Origin: Apostichopus japonicus
Lineage: Eukaryota > Echinodermata > Holothuroidea > Aspidochirotida > Stichopodidae
Direction of reading: 5' to 3'
DNA: 64,000 nucleotides
Assembly (NCBI RefSeq): GCF_037975245.1
Contig: NC_092570.1
Location: 11,263,001 to 11,327,000, forward strand
Part shown: piece by piece, positions 9,141-21,389 of the stretch
Position numbering within the stretch: the first letter of the stretch is position 1
Layout: each line of letters opens with the position of its first letter
Made by a program: the position numbers and the translations under genes
The notes under the pieces: model-generated
Seen by the model: the letters and a program-made list of their open reading frames with translations, nothing else
Database searches by the model: none
What the model was told of the DNA's origin: nothing

Positions 9141-11305
9141 TATTAAAGCTATGCATACTACGAACAAAAATCAGGGAGGCTTTTTTTAACATCCGCGGGA
9201 CACTTTGGAGGTGAAACAGTTTGTAACGCAAGCCTTTCACAAACGCTGGGATATGGTTTTTCTACACTTGATTAAACCATAACTTTGCGCTGATGTGGCT
9301 TGAAAAATCCCCATATTGGTTAGAAATTATCTTTTAAACATTTCTGATGGTAATCACACCAATTTTATTATTGTGAGGTATTTTTTTCCATGTCGACTTG
9401 GAAATTCGTTTTTGTACTGCAGCATGCAATTCGTAAGGTCTAATCGTAGAGTGAAACTATTGTACCATTTTATCGTTACTGCTTTATTTTCAGCTACTAT
9501 GTTTTCAGCTCCTTGCAGCAGCCGTTTTGAAAACGTTCGTTTTATTATAAAGTGTGTACCCATTTTGACACTGAATTCGTATCTGACCTTTTCATGTGTG
9601 CTAATAGTAGGTCATATACTCCAGAAATTATAAAGTAGGATTAATATTCGGCAGAACTGTTTTCTAATAGGTTGTCAATGAGTGGAACGGTTTGCTTGAG
9701 AAAGTTGTACTTGCAAGAAGTGTAAATGGGTTTAAGAATGCTTTGGACAAGCACTTTAAGCATTGTAATCCGGTCTGAATTTTGTCTTTATTTTCCCGTC
9801 TCCCATAGGTCCTTGATGGGGACTTGATTGTCTCTCCTGATCGTTTTTTCTAAACTACTTAATTTTGTTAGACGCTATGAACTCTTGTGTTCAAAATTGC
9901 TAACGTCAACATCGACCCAAGTAGAATAAATGCCACTTCGGTGTAGGTATGTTTCAATATCATTGACTATATTGCGTTAATTTTGGCTAGAGAACAGTCT
10001 TATGCAGAGGTTTGCACAACTTACCATCGCTACGAAAATTTTCTTCCTATATTTATCGCTGGATCGATCCATGTCTAATCAGCCTGATAAATCTAGGCAT
10101 ATAACAACTAATTATAACGTAAGTGGCCAACGCCGGTAGTCTTTCTTCTATGTTCTGTTTGAAATTAGCCTAGACTAATTAGTCTAGCCTAAATTAGCCT
10201 AGATTAATTTGAAATTAACTAAACTGACGCCTAGGCTTGCCTAAGAAAGGTGTTGCTAGCCTAGGCCTATACTCCTAACACATTACTAGCTAAAGAAGTA
10301 CTAATAGTAGTAGCGCTAAAAGGCAACTGTACATGTTGAGGTATTTATACTTCCTGGGCTAGTCCCGAACTAAATTTGAATGGTTTATAAGTTAGTCCTA
10401 AGGTAGGTCCCATTTCTCTGGCTGGGATGAGATGTAGCCAGCTAGACTACAACACTTTTAAAACAAGCAAATGCAAACATATCTCTTATTCTTAATATTC
10501 ATGAGCCAGCTTATTGGGGATACTTTGGCAGATGCAACAATTCAGATAGTGCGGGTAATGTAGAGCTGATCTCAAGCAATGTCAGTTGGATAGTGCTTTG
10601 CACACCTTTATAGCTAAGTTTATGAGAAATATGCCAAAATGATTTGAACTCCACCTAAAATTAAATCCTTTTCTAAATTGCTGTAACTTTACAACAATCA
10701 TATGATGTTAATGTACTAGAATGTATGTTTCGTGACAATGAATACCTTGAGTCATTCAGACATAGAACTGATGTCAATTATTAACATCCAGTCAATAAGT
10801 CGTAGGCTAGCTAGTACCACCCAGATTTAATTTATTTACCAAAAACAGTTTGCATTTTGTCATTAGGCCTACCTACTAGTCAATGGTAGCTGCACCTTCT
10901 GCAGTTTAATGTTATAATAATTGCAAAAGCTAGAATCCTCATGATTTGCCATCATCTACCCACCATTATAAAATATTATATGATTTTGAATAGTTTGATA
11001 TACGTACAGATCTCTCTTATTGTTTTATATTTTATATTATTACATCATTTGATATCACATTTCATCAAACTTTCTAGTACTTGATACATTTTGCATGTTT
11101 TCTCCAGCAACTAACATCCAATAAAGAATCCTACAGCCACCAACAACAAACCAACTCACCTGCCTTGTTCTTGTATGTATTATCATTTAGATTGTTTCTA
11201 TAATGCAGCATCCACTGCAACTGTCTTGGCATTCACTGCAACTTTCTTGGCATTCTACCATTTTACAGCCAACAACCACACCAGCCAGTCTTTTACCACC
11301 AGCAT
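9141..11305. other. Mostly unrecognised sequence; upstream part may be LINE-derived
   Basis: The stretch 9,141-9,900 lies 5' of the dead RT on the minus strand and could be its endonuclease/linker region, but no endonuclease motif was recognised. A minus frame at 9,354-9,563 and a plus frame at 9,316-9,633 overlap antisense and are not recognised. From 10,140 to 10,260 there are repeated 'tagcctaga' words, including a perfect 16-bp palindrome (10,171-10,186). 11,205-11,255 carries a 21-bp direct duplication around 'cttggcattc'. Confidence 0.35.
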
Positions 11306-14300
11306 TGTGTGTATTTTTGTATGTTGTTTGTTTGATTTATGTTTGTTTGTTCTATGTTATGTAGTTTAATGTTAAATCCAATCAAGCTTTCTCTTTTTTC
11401 AATAGGTGTAAGACAAAGATGACTACAACAACAATGTTGGTGGTGGTGATGGAAGAAGACTGGGACAACGAAGGTCAGCAGTGAACACAACAACAACAAA
11501 AGTTGGTGGTGGCCACAACAACAACAAAGATTGTGGTGGACACATCAACAAAAACAACAACAACAAAGGTTGTGGTGGTGCAGAGGACGACAAAGGTTGG
11601 CAGTGGACACAACAACAAAGAGCTTGTCGAGGAGGACCACAACAAGGTTGTGTTTGTTCCATGTTTGTTCAATTTATCATTGAAGTTTTTGCATGTTTGT
11701 TTTTAGTTTGTTTTTTTCTGTGTTATGTTTCTTTTTGTTTGTTTGATGTATGTTTGTTTGTTGTTTGTTTCTTCTATGTTTGTTTGTTGTTTGTTTGTTC
11801 TATGTAAGCTTGTTTAGTGCCCAATCCAAGCTTTCTTTTTTTCTTGTTAATAGGTGTAAGACAAAGTTGACTACAACAACAACAACATAAGTTGGTGGTG
11901 GACACAACAACAACAACAAATGTTCTGGTGGTGCGGAGGACGACAAAGGTTGGCAGTGACCACAACAACAAAGAGATCGTGGAGGACAGCAACAAGGTTG
12001 TGTTTGTTCCATGTTTGTTCAAATTATCATTGAAGTTTTTTTCATGTTTGTTTTTAATTTGTTTCTTCTATTTATGTTTGTTTGAAGTATGTTTGTTTGT
12101 TGTTTTTCTGATGTATGTTTGTTTGAAGTATGTTTGTTTGAAGTATGTTTGTTTGTTTGATGTATGTTTGTTTGTTGTTTGTTTGTTTCTTCTATGTTTG
12201 TTTGTTCTATGTAATGTTGTTTAATACCCAATCCAATTAAGCTTTCTTTTTTTCTCGTTAATAGGTGTAAGACTAAGTTGACTACAACAACAGCAACAAC
12301 AGTTGGTGGTGGACACAAAAACAACAAATGTTGTGGTGGTGCGGAGGACGACAAAGGTTGGCAGTGACCACAACAACAAAGAGGTTGTCCAGGAAGACCA
12401 CAAACAAGGTTGTGTTTGTTCCATGTTTGTTCAATTTATCATTGAAGTTTTTTTCATGTTTTGTTTTTAGTTTGTTTGTTCTATGTTATGTTTCTTGTTT
12501 GTTGATATGTTTGTTTGTTGTTTGTTTGATGTATGTTGTTTGTTGTTTGTTTGATGTTTGTTTGTTGTTTCTTTGATGTTTGTTTGTTGTTTGTTTGTTC
12601 TATGTAATGCTGCTTATTGCCCAATCCAACAAAGAGGTTGTCGAGGAGGACCACAACAAGGTTGTGTTTCTTCCATGTTTGTTCAATTTATCATTGAAGT
12701 TTGTTTTTAATTTGTTTGTTCTATTTATGATTCTTTGTTTGTTTGATATGTTTGTTTGTTGTTTGTTTGATGAATGTTTGTTGTTTGTTTGAAGTATGTT
12801 TGTTTGTTTGTTGTATGTTTGTTTGTTTGATGTACGTTGGTTTGTTGTTTGTTTGATGTTTGTTCTATGTTTGTTTGTTTGTTCTATGTAATGTTGTTTA
12901 TTGCCCAATCCAATTTAAGCTTCTTTTTTTCTTGTTAATAGGTTTAAGACAAAGTTGACTACAACAACAACATAAGTTGGTGGTGGACACAACAACAACA
13001 AATGTTGTGGTGGTTCGGAGGACGACAAAGGGTGGCAGTGACCACAACAACAAAGAGGTTGTCGAGGAGGACCACAACAAAGATTGGCAGTGACCACAAC
13101 AACAAAGAGGTTGTCCAGGAGGACCACAACAAGGTTGTGTTTCTTCCATGTTTGTTCAATTTATCATAGTTTTTTCATGTTTGTTTTTAGTTTGTTTGTT
13201 CTATGTTATGTTTCTTCTTTGTTGTTTATTGCCCAATCCAATTAAGCTTTTTTTTTCTTGTTAATAGGTGTAAGACGAAGTTGACGACGACAACAACAAC
13301 AACAACAACAAATGTTGTGGTGGTGCGGAGGACGACAAAGGTTGGCAGTGACCACAACAACAAAGAGGTTGTCGAGGAGGACCACAACAAGGTTGTGTTT
13401 GTTCCATGTTTGTTCAAATTATCATTGAAGTTTTTTTCATATTTGTTTTTAATTTGTTTGTTCTATTTATGTTTGTTTGTTTGATATGTTTGTTTGTTGT
13501 TTTTCTGATGTATGTTTGTTTGAAGTATGTTTGTTTGTTTGATGTATGTTTGTTTGTTGTTTGTTTGTTTGTTTCTTCTATGTTTGTTTGTTCTATGTAA
13601 TGTTGTTTAATACCCAATCCAATTTAAGCTTTCTTTTTTTCTCGTTAATAGGTGTAAGACTAAGTTGACTACAACAACAGCAACAAAAGTTGGTGGTGGA
13701 CACAAAAACAACAAATGTTGTGGTGGTGCGGAGTACGACAAAGGTTGGCAGTGACCACAACAACAAAGAGGTTGTCCAGGAAGACCACAAACAAGGTTGT
13801 GTTTGTTCCATGTTTGTTCAATTTATCATTGAAGTTTTTTTCATGTTTTGTTTTTTGTTTGTTCTATATTATGTTTCTTGTTTGTTTGATATGTTTGTTT
13901 GTTATTTGTTTGATGTATGTTTGTTTGTTGTTTGTTTGATGTTTGTTTGTTGTTTCTTTGATGTTTGTTTGTTGTTTGTTTGTTCTATGTAATGCTGTTT
14001 ATTGCCCAATCCAATTAAGCTTCTTTTTTTTTCTTGTTAATAGGTTTAAGACAAAGTTGACTACAACAACAACATAAGTTGGTGTTGGACACAACAACAA
14101 CAAATGTTGTGGTGGTGCGGAGGACGACAAAGATTGGCAGTGACCACAACAACAAAGAGGTTGTCGAGGAGGACCACAACAAGGTTGTGTTTCTTCCATG
14201 TTTGTTCAATTTATCATTGAAGTTTTTTTCATGTTTGTTTTTAATTTGTTTGTTCTATTTATGATTCTTTGTTTGTTTGATATGTTTGTTTGTTGTTTGT

Positions 14301-17300
14301 TTGATGAATGTTTGTTGTTTGTTTGAAGTATGTTTGTTGTTTGTTTGTTTGATGTATGTTGGTTTGTTGTTTGTTTGATGTTTGTTTGTGCTATGTTTGT
14401 TTGTTTGTTCTATGTAATGTTGTTTATTGCCCAATCCAATTAAGCTTCTTTTTTTCTTGTTAATAGGTTTAAGACAAAGTTGACTACAACAACAACATAA
14501 GTTGGTGGTGGACACAACAACAACAAATGTTGTGGTGGTTCGGGGGACGACAAAGGGTGGCAGTGACCACAACAACAAAGAGGTTGTCGAGGAGGACCAC
14601 AACAAAGATTGGCAGTGACCACAACAACAAAGAGGTTGTCCAGGAGGACCACAACAGGGTTGTGTTTCTTCCATGTTTGTTCAATTTATCATTGAAGTTT
14701 TTTCGTGTTTGTTTTTAGTTTGTTTGTTCTATGTTATGTTTCTTCTTTGTTTGTTTGATATGTTTGTTTATTGTTTGTTTGATGTATGTTTGTTTGTATG
14801 AGGACCACAACAAGGTTGTGTTTGTTCCATGTTTGTTCAAATTATCATTGAAGTTTTTTTCATATTTGTTTTTAATTTGTTTGTTCTATTTATGTTTGTT
14901 TGTTTGATATGTTTGTTTGTTGTTTTTCTGATGTATGTTTGTTTGAAGTATGTTTGTTTGTTTGATGTATGTTTGTTTGTTTGTTTCTTCTATGTTTGTT
15001 TGTTCTATGTAATGTTGTTTAATACCCAATCCAATTAAGCTTTCTTTTTTTCTCGTTAATAGGTGTAAGACTAAGTTGACTACAACAACAGCAACAACAG
15101 TTGGTGGTGGACACAAAAACAACAAATGTTGTGGTGGTGCGGAGGACGACAAAGGTTGGCAGTGACCACAACAACAAAGAGGTTGTCCAGGAAGACCACA
15201 AACAAGGTTGTGTTTGTTCCATGTTTGTTCAATTTATCATTGAAGTTTTTTTCATGTTTTGTTTTTAGTTTGTTTGTTCTATGTTATGTTTCTTGTTTGT
15301 TTGATATGTTTGTTTGTTATTTGTTTGATGTATGTTTGTTTGTTGTTTGTTTGATGTTTGTTTGTTGTTTCTTTGATGTTTGTTTGTTGTTTGTTTGTTC
15401 TATGTAATGCTGTTTATTGCCCAATCCAATTAAGCTTCTTTTTTTTCTTGTTAATAGGTTTAAGACAAAGTTGACTACAACAACAACATAAGTTGGTGGT
15501 GGACACAACAACAACAAATGTTCTGGTGGTTCGGAGGACGACAAAGGGTGGCAGTGACCACAACAACAAAGAGGTTGTCAAGGAGGACCACAACAAAGAT
15601 TGGCAGTGACCACAACAACAAAGAGGTTGTCCAGGAGGACCACAACAAGGTTGTGTTTCTTCCATGTTTGTTCAATTTATCATTGAAGTTTTTTCATGTT
15701 TGTTTTTAGTTTGTTTGTTCTATGTTATGTTTCTTCTTTGTTGTTTATTGCCCAATCCAATTAAGCTTTCTTTTTTTTTCTTGTTAATAGGTGTAAGACG
15801 AAGTTGACGACGACAACAACAACAACAAATGTTGTGGTGGTGCGGAGGACGACAAAGGTTGGCAGTGACCACAACAACAAAGAGGTTGTCGAGGAGGACC
15901 ACAACAAGGTTGTGTTTGTTCCATGTTTGTTCAAATTATCATTGAAGTTTTTTTCATATTTGTTTTTAATTTGTTTGTTCTATTTATGTTTGTTTGTTTG
16001 ATATGTTTGTTTGTTGTTTTTCTGATGTATGTTTGTTTGAAGTATGTTTGTTTGTTTGATGTATGTTTGTTTGTTGTTTGTTTGTTTGTTTCTTCTATGT
16101 TTGTTTGTTCTATGTAATGTTGTTTAATACCCAATCCAATTAAGCTTTCTTTTTTTCTCGTTAATAGGTGTAAGACTAAGTTGACTACAACAACAGCAAC
16201 AAAAGTGGTGGACACAAAAACAACAAATGTTGTGGTGGTGCGGAGGACGACAAAGGTTGGCAGTGACCACAACAACAAAGAGGTTGTCCAGGAAGACCAC
16301 AAACAAGTTTGTGTTTGTTCCATGTTTGTTCAATTTATCATTGAGTTTTTTTCATGTTTTGTTTTTAGTTTGTTTGTTCTATGTTATGTTTCTTGTTTGT
16401 TTGATATGTTTGTTTGTTATTTGTTTGATGTATGTTTGTTTGATGTTTGTTTGTTGTTTTTTTGTTGTTTTTTTGATGTTTGTTTGTTGTTTGTTTGTTC
16501 TATGTAATGCTGTTTATTGCCCAATCCAATTAAGCTTCTTTTTTTTTCTTGTTAATAGGTTTAAGACAAAGTTGACTACAACAACAACATAAGTTGGTGT
16601 TGGACACAAAAACAACAAATGTTGTGGTGGTGCGGAGGACGACAAAGATTGGCAGTGACCACAACAACAAAGAGGTTGTCGAGGAGGACCACAACAAGGT
16701 TGTGTTTCTTCCATTTTTGTTCAATTTATCATTGAAGTTTTTTTCATGTTTGTTTTTAATTTGTTTGTTCTATTTATGATTCTTTGTTTGTTTGATATGT
16801 TTGTTTGTTGTTTGTTTGATGAATGTTTGTTGTTTGTTTGAAGTATGTTTGTTTGTTTGATGTATGTTGGTTTGTTGTTTGTTTGATGTTTGTTTGTGCT
16901 ATGTTTGTTTGTTTGTTCTATGTAATGTTGTTTATTGCCCAATCCAATTAAGCTTCTTTTTTTCTTGTTAATAGGTTTAAGACAAAGTTGACTACAACAA
17001 CAACATAAGTTGGTGGTGGACACAACAACAACAAATGTTGTGGTGGTTCGGGGGACGACAAAGGGTGGCAGTGACCACAACAACAAAGAGGTTGTCGAGG
17101 AGGACCACAACAAAGATTGGCAGTGACCACAACAACAAAGAGGTTGTCCAGGAGGACCACAACAAGGTTGTGTTTCTTCCATGTTTGTTCAATTTATCAT
17201 TGAAGTTTTTTCGTGTTTGTTTTTAGTTTGTTTGTTCTATGTTATGTTTCTTCTTTGTTTGTTTGATATGTTTGTTTATTGTTTGTTTGATGTATGTTTG

Positions 17301-20300
17301 TTTGTTTGTTCTGTTTGTTTGTTGTTTTTTGTTGTTTGTTTGATATGTTTGTTTGTTGTTTGTTTGATGAATGTTTGTTGTTTGTTTGAAGTATGTTTGT
17401 TTGTTTGTTGTTTAATGCCCAATCCAACTATGCTTTCTTTTTTTTCTTGTTTGTTCTATGTTATGTTTCTTTGTTTGTTTGGTATGTTTGTTTAATGTTT
17501 GTTTGTTGTTGTTTGTTTGTCGTGGAGGTTGTCGGGGAGGACCACAACAAGGTTGTGTTTCTTCCATGTTTGTTCAATTTATCAGTGAAGTTTTTTTCAT
17601 GTTTGTTTTTAGTTTGTTCTATGTTATGTTTCTTCTTTGTTTGATATGTTTGTTTATTGTTTGTTTGATGTATGTTTGTTTGTTTGTTCTGTTTGTTTGT
17701 TGTTTGTTCTATGTAATGTTGTTTATTGCCCAATCCAGTTAAGCTTTCTTTTTTTTTCTTGTTAATAGGTGTAAGACGAAGTTGACGACGACAACAACAA
17801 CAACAAATGTTGTGGTGGTGCGGAGGACGACAAAGGTTGGCAGTGACCACAATAACAAAGAGGTTGTCGAGGAGGACCACAACAAGGTTGTGTTTCTTCC
17901 ATGTTTGTTCAATTTATCATTGAAGTTTTTTCATGTTTGTTTTTAGTTTGTTTGTTCTATGTTATGTTTCTTCTTTGTTGTTTATTGCCCAATCCAATTA
18001 AGCTTTCTTTTTTTTTCTTGTTAATAGGTGTAAGACGAAGTTGACGACGACAACAACAACAACAAATGTTGTGGTGGTGCGGAGGACGACAAAGGTTGGC
18101 AGTGACCACAACAACAAAGAGGTTGTCGAGGAGGACCACAACAAGGTTGTGTTTGTTCCATGTTTGTTCAAATTATCATTGAAGTTTTTTTCATATTTGT
18201 TTTTAATTTGTTTGTTCTATTTATGTTTGTTTGTTTGATATGTTTGTTTGTTGTTTTTCTGATGTATGTTTGTTTGAAGTATGTTTGTTTGTTTGATGTA
18301 TGTTTGTTTGTTGTTTGTTTGTTTGTTTCTTCTATGTTTGTTTGTTCTATGTAATGTTGTTTAATACCCAATCCAATTAAGCTTTCTTTTTTTCTCGTTA
18401 ATAGGTGTAAGACTAAGTTGACTACAACAACAGCAACAAAAGTGGTGGACACAAAAACAACAAATGTTGTGGTGGTGCGGAGGACGACAAAGGTTGGCAG
18501 TGACCACAACAACAAAGAGGTTGTCCAGGAAGACCACAAACAAGTTTGTGTTTGTTCCATGTTTGTTCAATTTATCATTGAGTTTTTTTCATGTTTTGTT
18601 TTTAGTTTGTTTGTTCTATGTTATGTTTCTTGTTTGTTTGATATGTTTGTTTGTTATTTGTTTGATGTATGTTTGTTTGATGTTTGTTTGTTGTTTTTTT
18701 GTTGTTTTTTTGATGTTTGTTTGTTGTTTGTTTGTTCTATGTAATGCTGTTTATTGCCCAATCCAATTAAGCTTCTTTTTTTTTCTTGTTAATAGGTTTA
18801 AGACAAAGTTGACTACAACAACAACATAAGTTGGTGTTGGACACAAAAACAACAAATGTTGTGGTGGTGCGGAGGACGACAAAGATTGGCAGTGACCACA
18901 ACAACAAAGAGGTTGTCGAGGAGGACCACAACAAGGTTGTGTTTCTTCCATTTTTGTTCAATTTATCATTGAAGTTTTTTTCATGTTTGTTTTTAATTTG
19001 TTTGTTCTATTTATGATTCTTTGTTTGTTTGATATGTTTGTTTGTTGTTTGTTTGATGAATGTTTGTTGTTTGTTTGAAGTATGTTTGTTTGTTTGTTGT
19101 TTGTTTGTTTGATGTATGTTGGTTTGTTGTTTGTTTGATGTTTGTTTGTGCTATGTTTGTTTGTTTGTTCTATGTAATGTTGTTTATTGCCCAATCCAAT
19201 TAAGCTTCTTTTTTTCTTGTTAATAGGTTTAAGACAAAATTGACTACAACAACAACATAAGTTGGTGGTGGACACAACAACAACAAATGTTGTGGTGGTT
19301 CGGGGGACGACAAAGGGTGGCAGTGACCACAACAACAAAGAGGTTGTCGAGGAGGACCACAACAAAGATTGGCAGTGACCACAACAACAAAGAGGTTGTC
19401 CAGGAGGACCACAACAAGGTTGTGTTTCTTCCATGTTTGTTCAATTTATCATTGAAGTTTTTTCGTGTTTGTTTTTAGTTTGTTTGTTCTATGTTATGTT
19501 TCTTCTTTGTTTGTTTGATATGTTTGTTTATTGTTTGTTTGATGTATGTTTGTTTGTTTGTTCTGTTTGTTTGTTGTTTTTTGTTGTTTGTTTGATATGT
19601 TTGTTTGTTGTTTGTTTGATGAATGTTTGTTGTTTGTTTAAGTATGTTTGTTTGTTTGTTGTTTAATGCCCAATCCAACTATGCTTTCTTTTTTTTCTTG
19701 TTTGTTCTATGTTATGTTTCTTTGTTTGTTTGGTATGTTTGTTTAATGTTTGTTTGTTGTTGTTTGTTTGTCGTGGAGGTTGTCGGGGAGGACCACAACA
19801 AGGTTGTGTTTCTTCCATGTTTGTTCAATTTATCATAGAAGTTTTTTTCATGTTTGTTTTTAGTTTGTTCTATGTTATGTTTCTTCTTTGTTTGATATGT
19901 TTGTTTATTGTTTGTTTGATGTATGTTTGTTTGTTTGTTCTGTTTGTTTGTTGTTTGTTCTATGTAATGTTGTTTATTGCCCAATCCAATTAAGCTTTCT
20001 TTTTTTTCTTGTTAATAGGTGTAAGACGAAGTTGACGACGACAACAACAACAACAACAACAAATGTTGTGGTGGTGCGGAGGACGACAAAGGTTGGCAGT
20101 GACCACAATAACAAAGAGGTTGTCGAGGAGGACCACAACAAGGTTGTGTTTGTTCCATGTTTGTTCAAATTATCATTGAAGTTTTTTTCATATTTGTTTT
20201 TAATTTGTTTGTTCTATTTATGTTTGTTTGTTTGATATGTTTGTTTGTTGTTTGTTTGAAGTATGTTTGTTTGAAGTATGTTTGTTTGAAGTATGTTTGT

Positions 20301-20805
20301 TTGTTTGTTGTATGTTTGTTTGTTTGATGTACGTTGGTTTGTTGTTTGTTTGATGTTTGTTTCTTCTATGTTTGTTTGTTTGTTCTATGTATTGTTGTTT
20401 AATGCCCAATCCAACTATGCTTTCTTTTTTTTCTTGTTTGTTTGGTATGTTTGTTTAATGTTTGTTTGTTGTTGTTTGTTTGTCGTGGAGGTTGTCGGGG
20501 AGGACCACAACAAGGTTGTGTTTCTTCCATGTTTGTTCAATTTATCATTGAAGTTTTTTTCATGTTTGTTTTTAGTTTGTTCTATGTTATGTTTCTTCTT
20601 CGTTTGATTGATGTATGTTTGTTTCTTCTATGTTTGTTTGTTTGTTGTTTGTTCTATGTAATGTTGTTTATTGCCCAATCCAATTAAGCTTTCTTTTTTT
20701 TCTTGTTAATAGGTGTAAGACAAAGTTGACTACAACAACAACAACATAAGTTGGTGGTGGACAACAACAACAAATGTTGTGGTGTGGAGCCAAATCCAAT
20801 CAAGC
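11306..20805 (+). repeat. Satellite A: about 25 units of 260-600 bp with splice-acceptor-like motif
   Basis: Each unit begins near 'gcccaatccaattaagcttt', followed by a pyrimidine tract and 'cttgttaatag|gtgtaagac'. Next comes an A/C-rich block of ACAACA repeats with 'gttgtggtggtgcggagg' and 'ttggcagtgaccacaacaac', then 'ggttgtgtttcttccatg' and a long (TTTG)n-like block. Unit anchors fall at about 11,372, 11,821, 12,229, 12,620, 12,904, 13,231, 13,614, 14,007, 14,430, 15,028, 15,420, 15,750, 16,131, 16,520, 16,938, 17,418, 17,729, 17,989, 18,368, 18,758, 19,190, 19,670, 19,980, 20,406 and 20,678. Length changes come mostly from the TTTG block. Edge units use the variant 'aaatccaatcaagc'. The many VVVV/CCCC/TTTT/NKQT peptides on both strands are translations of these simple blocks. 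No frame is conserved across all units. Confidence 0.9.
15640..20130 (+). repeat. Higher-order repeat in satellite A, period about 2,237 bp
   Basis: The six-unit block at about 15,640-17,880 recurs at about 17,880-20,130. Landmarks shift by exactly 2,237 bp (for example 15,804 to 18,041 and 16,594 to 18,831) and, after a roughly 15-bp insertion near 19,095, by about 2,251 bp. An older, more diverged relation with a shift of about 2,510 bp links 13,400-14,750 to 15,920-17,260. This layered pattern is what unequal exchange produces. Confidence 0.75.
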
Positions 20806-21389
20806 TTTTTTGCTTCCTAATCTTTTGAGGACCTCCGATTGTAATTTTTGGATTGTGATAATATATTTGTGGAAAAGTAAATCTTTACTTGCTGTTCTTT
20901 TATTTTTCGTCTGCTTTCAACTCTAATTCGACTCCAATTTCTAATCTCTCCAAAATCTGATATACTAAAATAGACCTCATTGAGAATGATATTCAAAAAC
21001 CTCAGATTCCGAATCAACATTTACGGTGCCCCTCCTGTGTAATCAGGCCAACTGTTAAAAATAGACAGATCCGAATCTGCTTTTGTTTATTCCCAATTTA
21101 AGAATACGTTTCCTTGACATCGATATTTTTGAGGTTTGAGTGGAAAACCTAATAACATTAATTTCCTGGTCAGAAATGGTTTTTGGTTTCGATGATGTTC
21201 GTTTATGGCGCCCACAAAACGATATCTCAAGAAAGTTTCGATTCCTATCGCCTGTCCGCGCAACTTGGACTTGGAACACCAACAGCTCGCCGTCTTACAA
21301 GACCGTTCCTTCTCTATTTGGGGAAAGTATCTTCATATCTCGATGAGATATAGAAACAAGTAGACCAGTAGTTGCGAAGGGGAACAGGA
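20806..21389. other. Spacer between satellite A and the foldback element
   Basis: Single-copy-looking sequence, present twice only because of the 8,593-bp duplication. Open frames on both strands (21,055-21,346) overlap antisense and carry no recognised domain. Confidence 0.4.

Noticed and set aside
11423-20687. Dozens of 60-158 codon frames rich in VVVV, CCCC, TTTT, NKQT or FVCLF on both strands
   Set aside because: They translate simple ACA/TTTG blocks of satellite A, occur on both strands at the same place, and no frame runs through all units.
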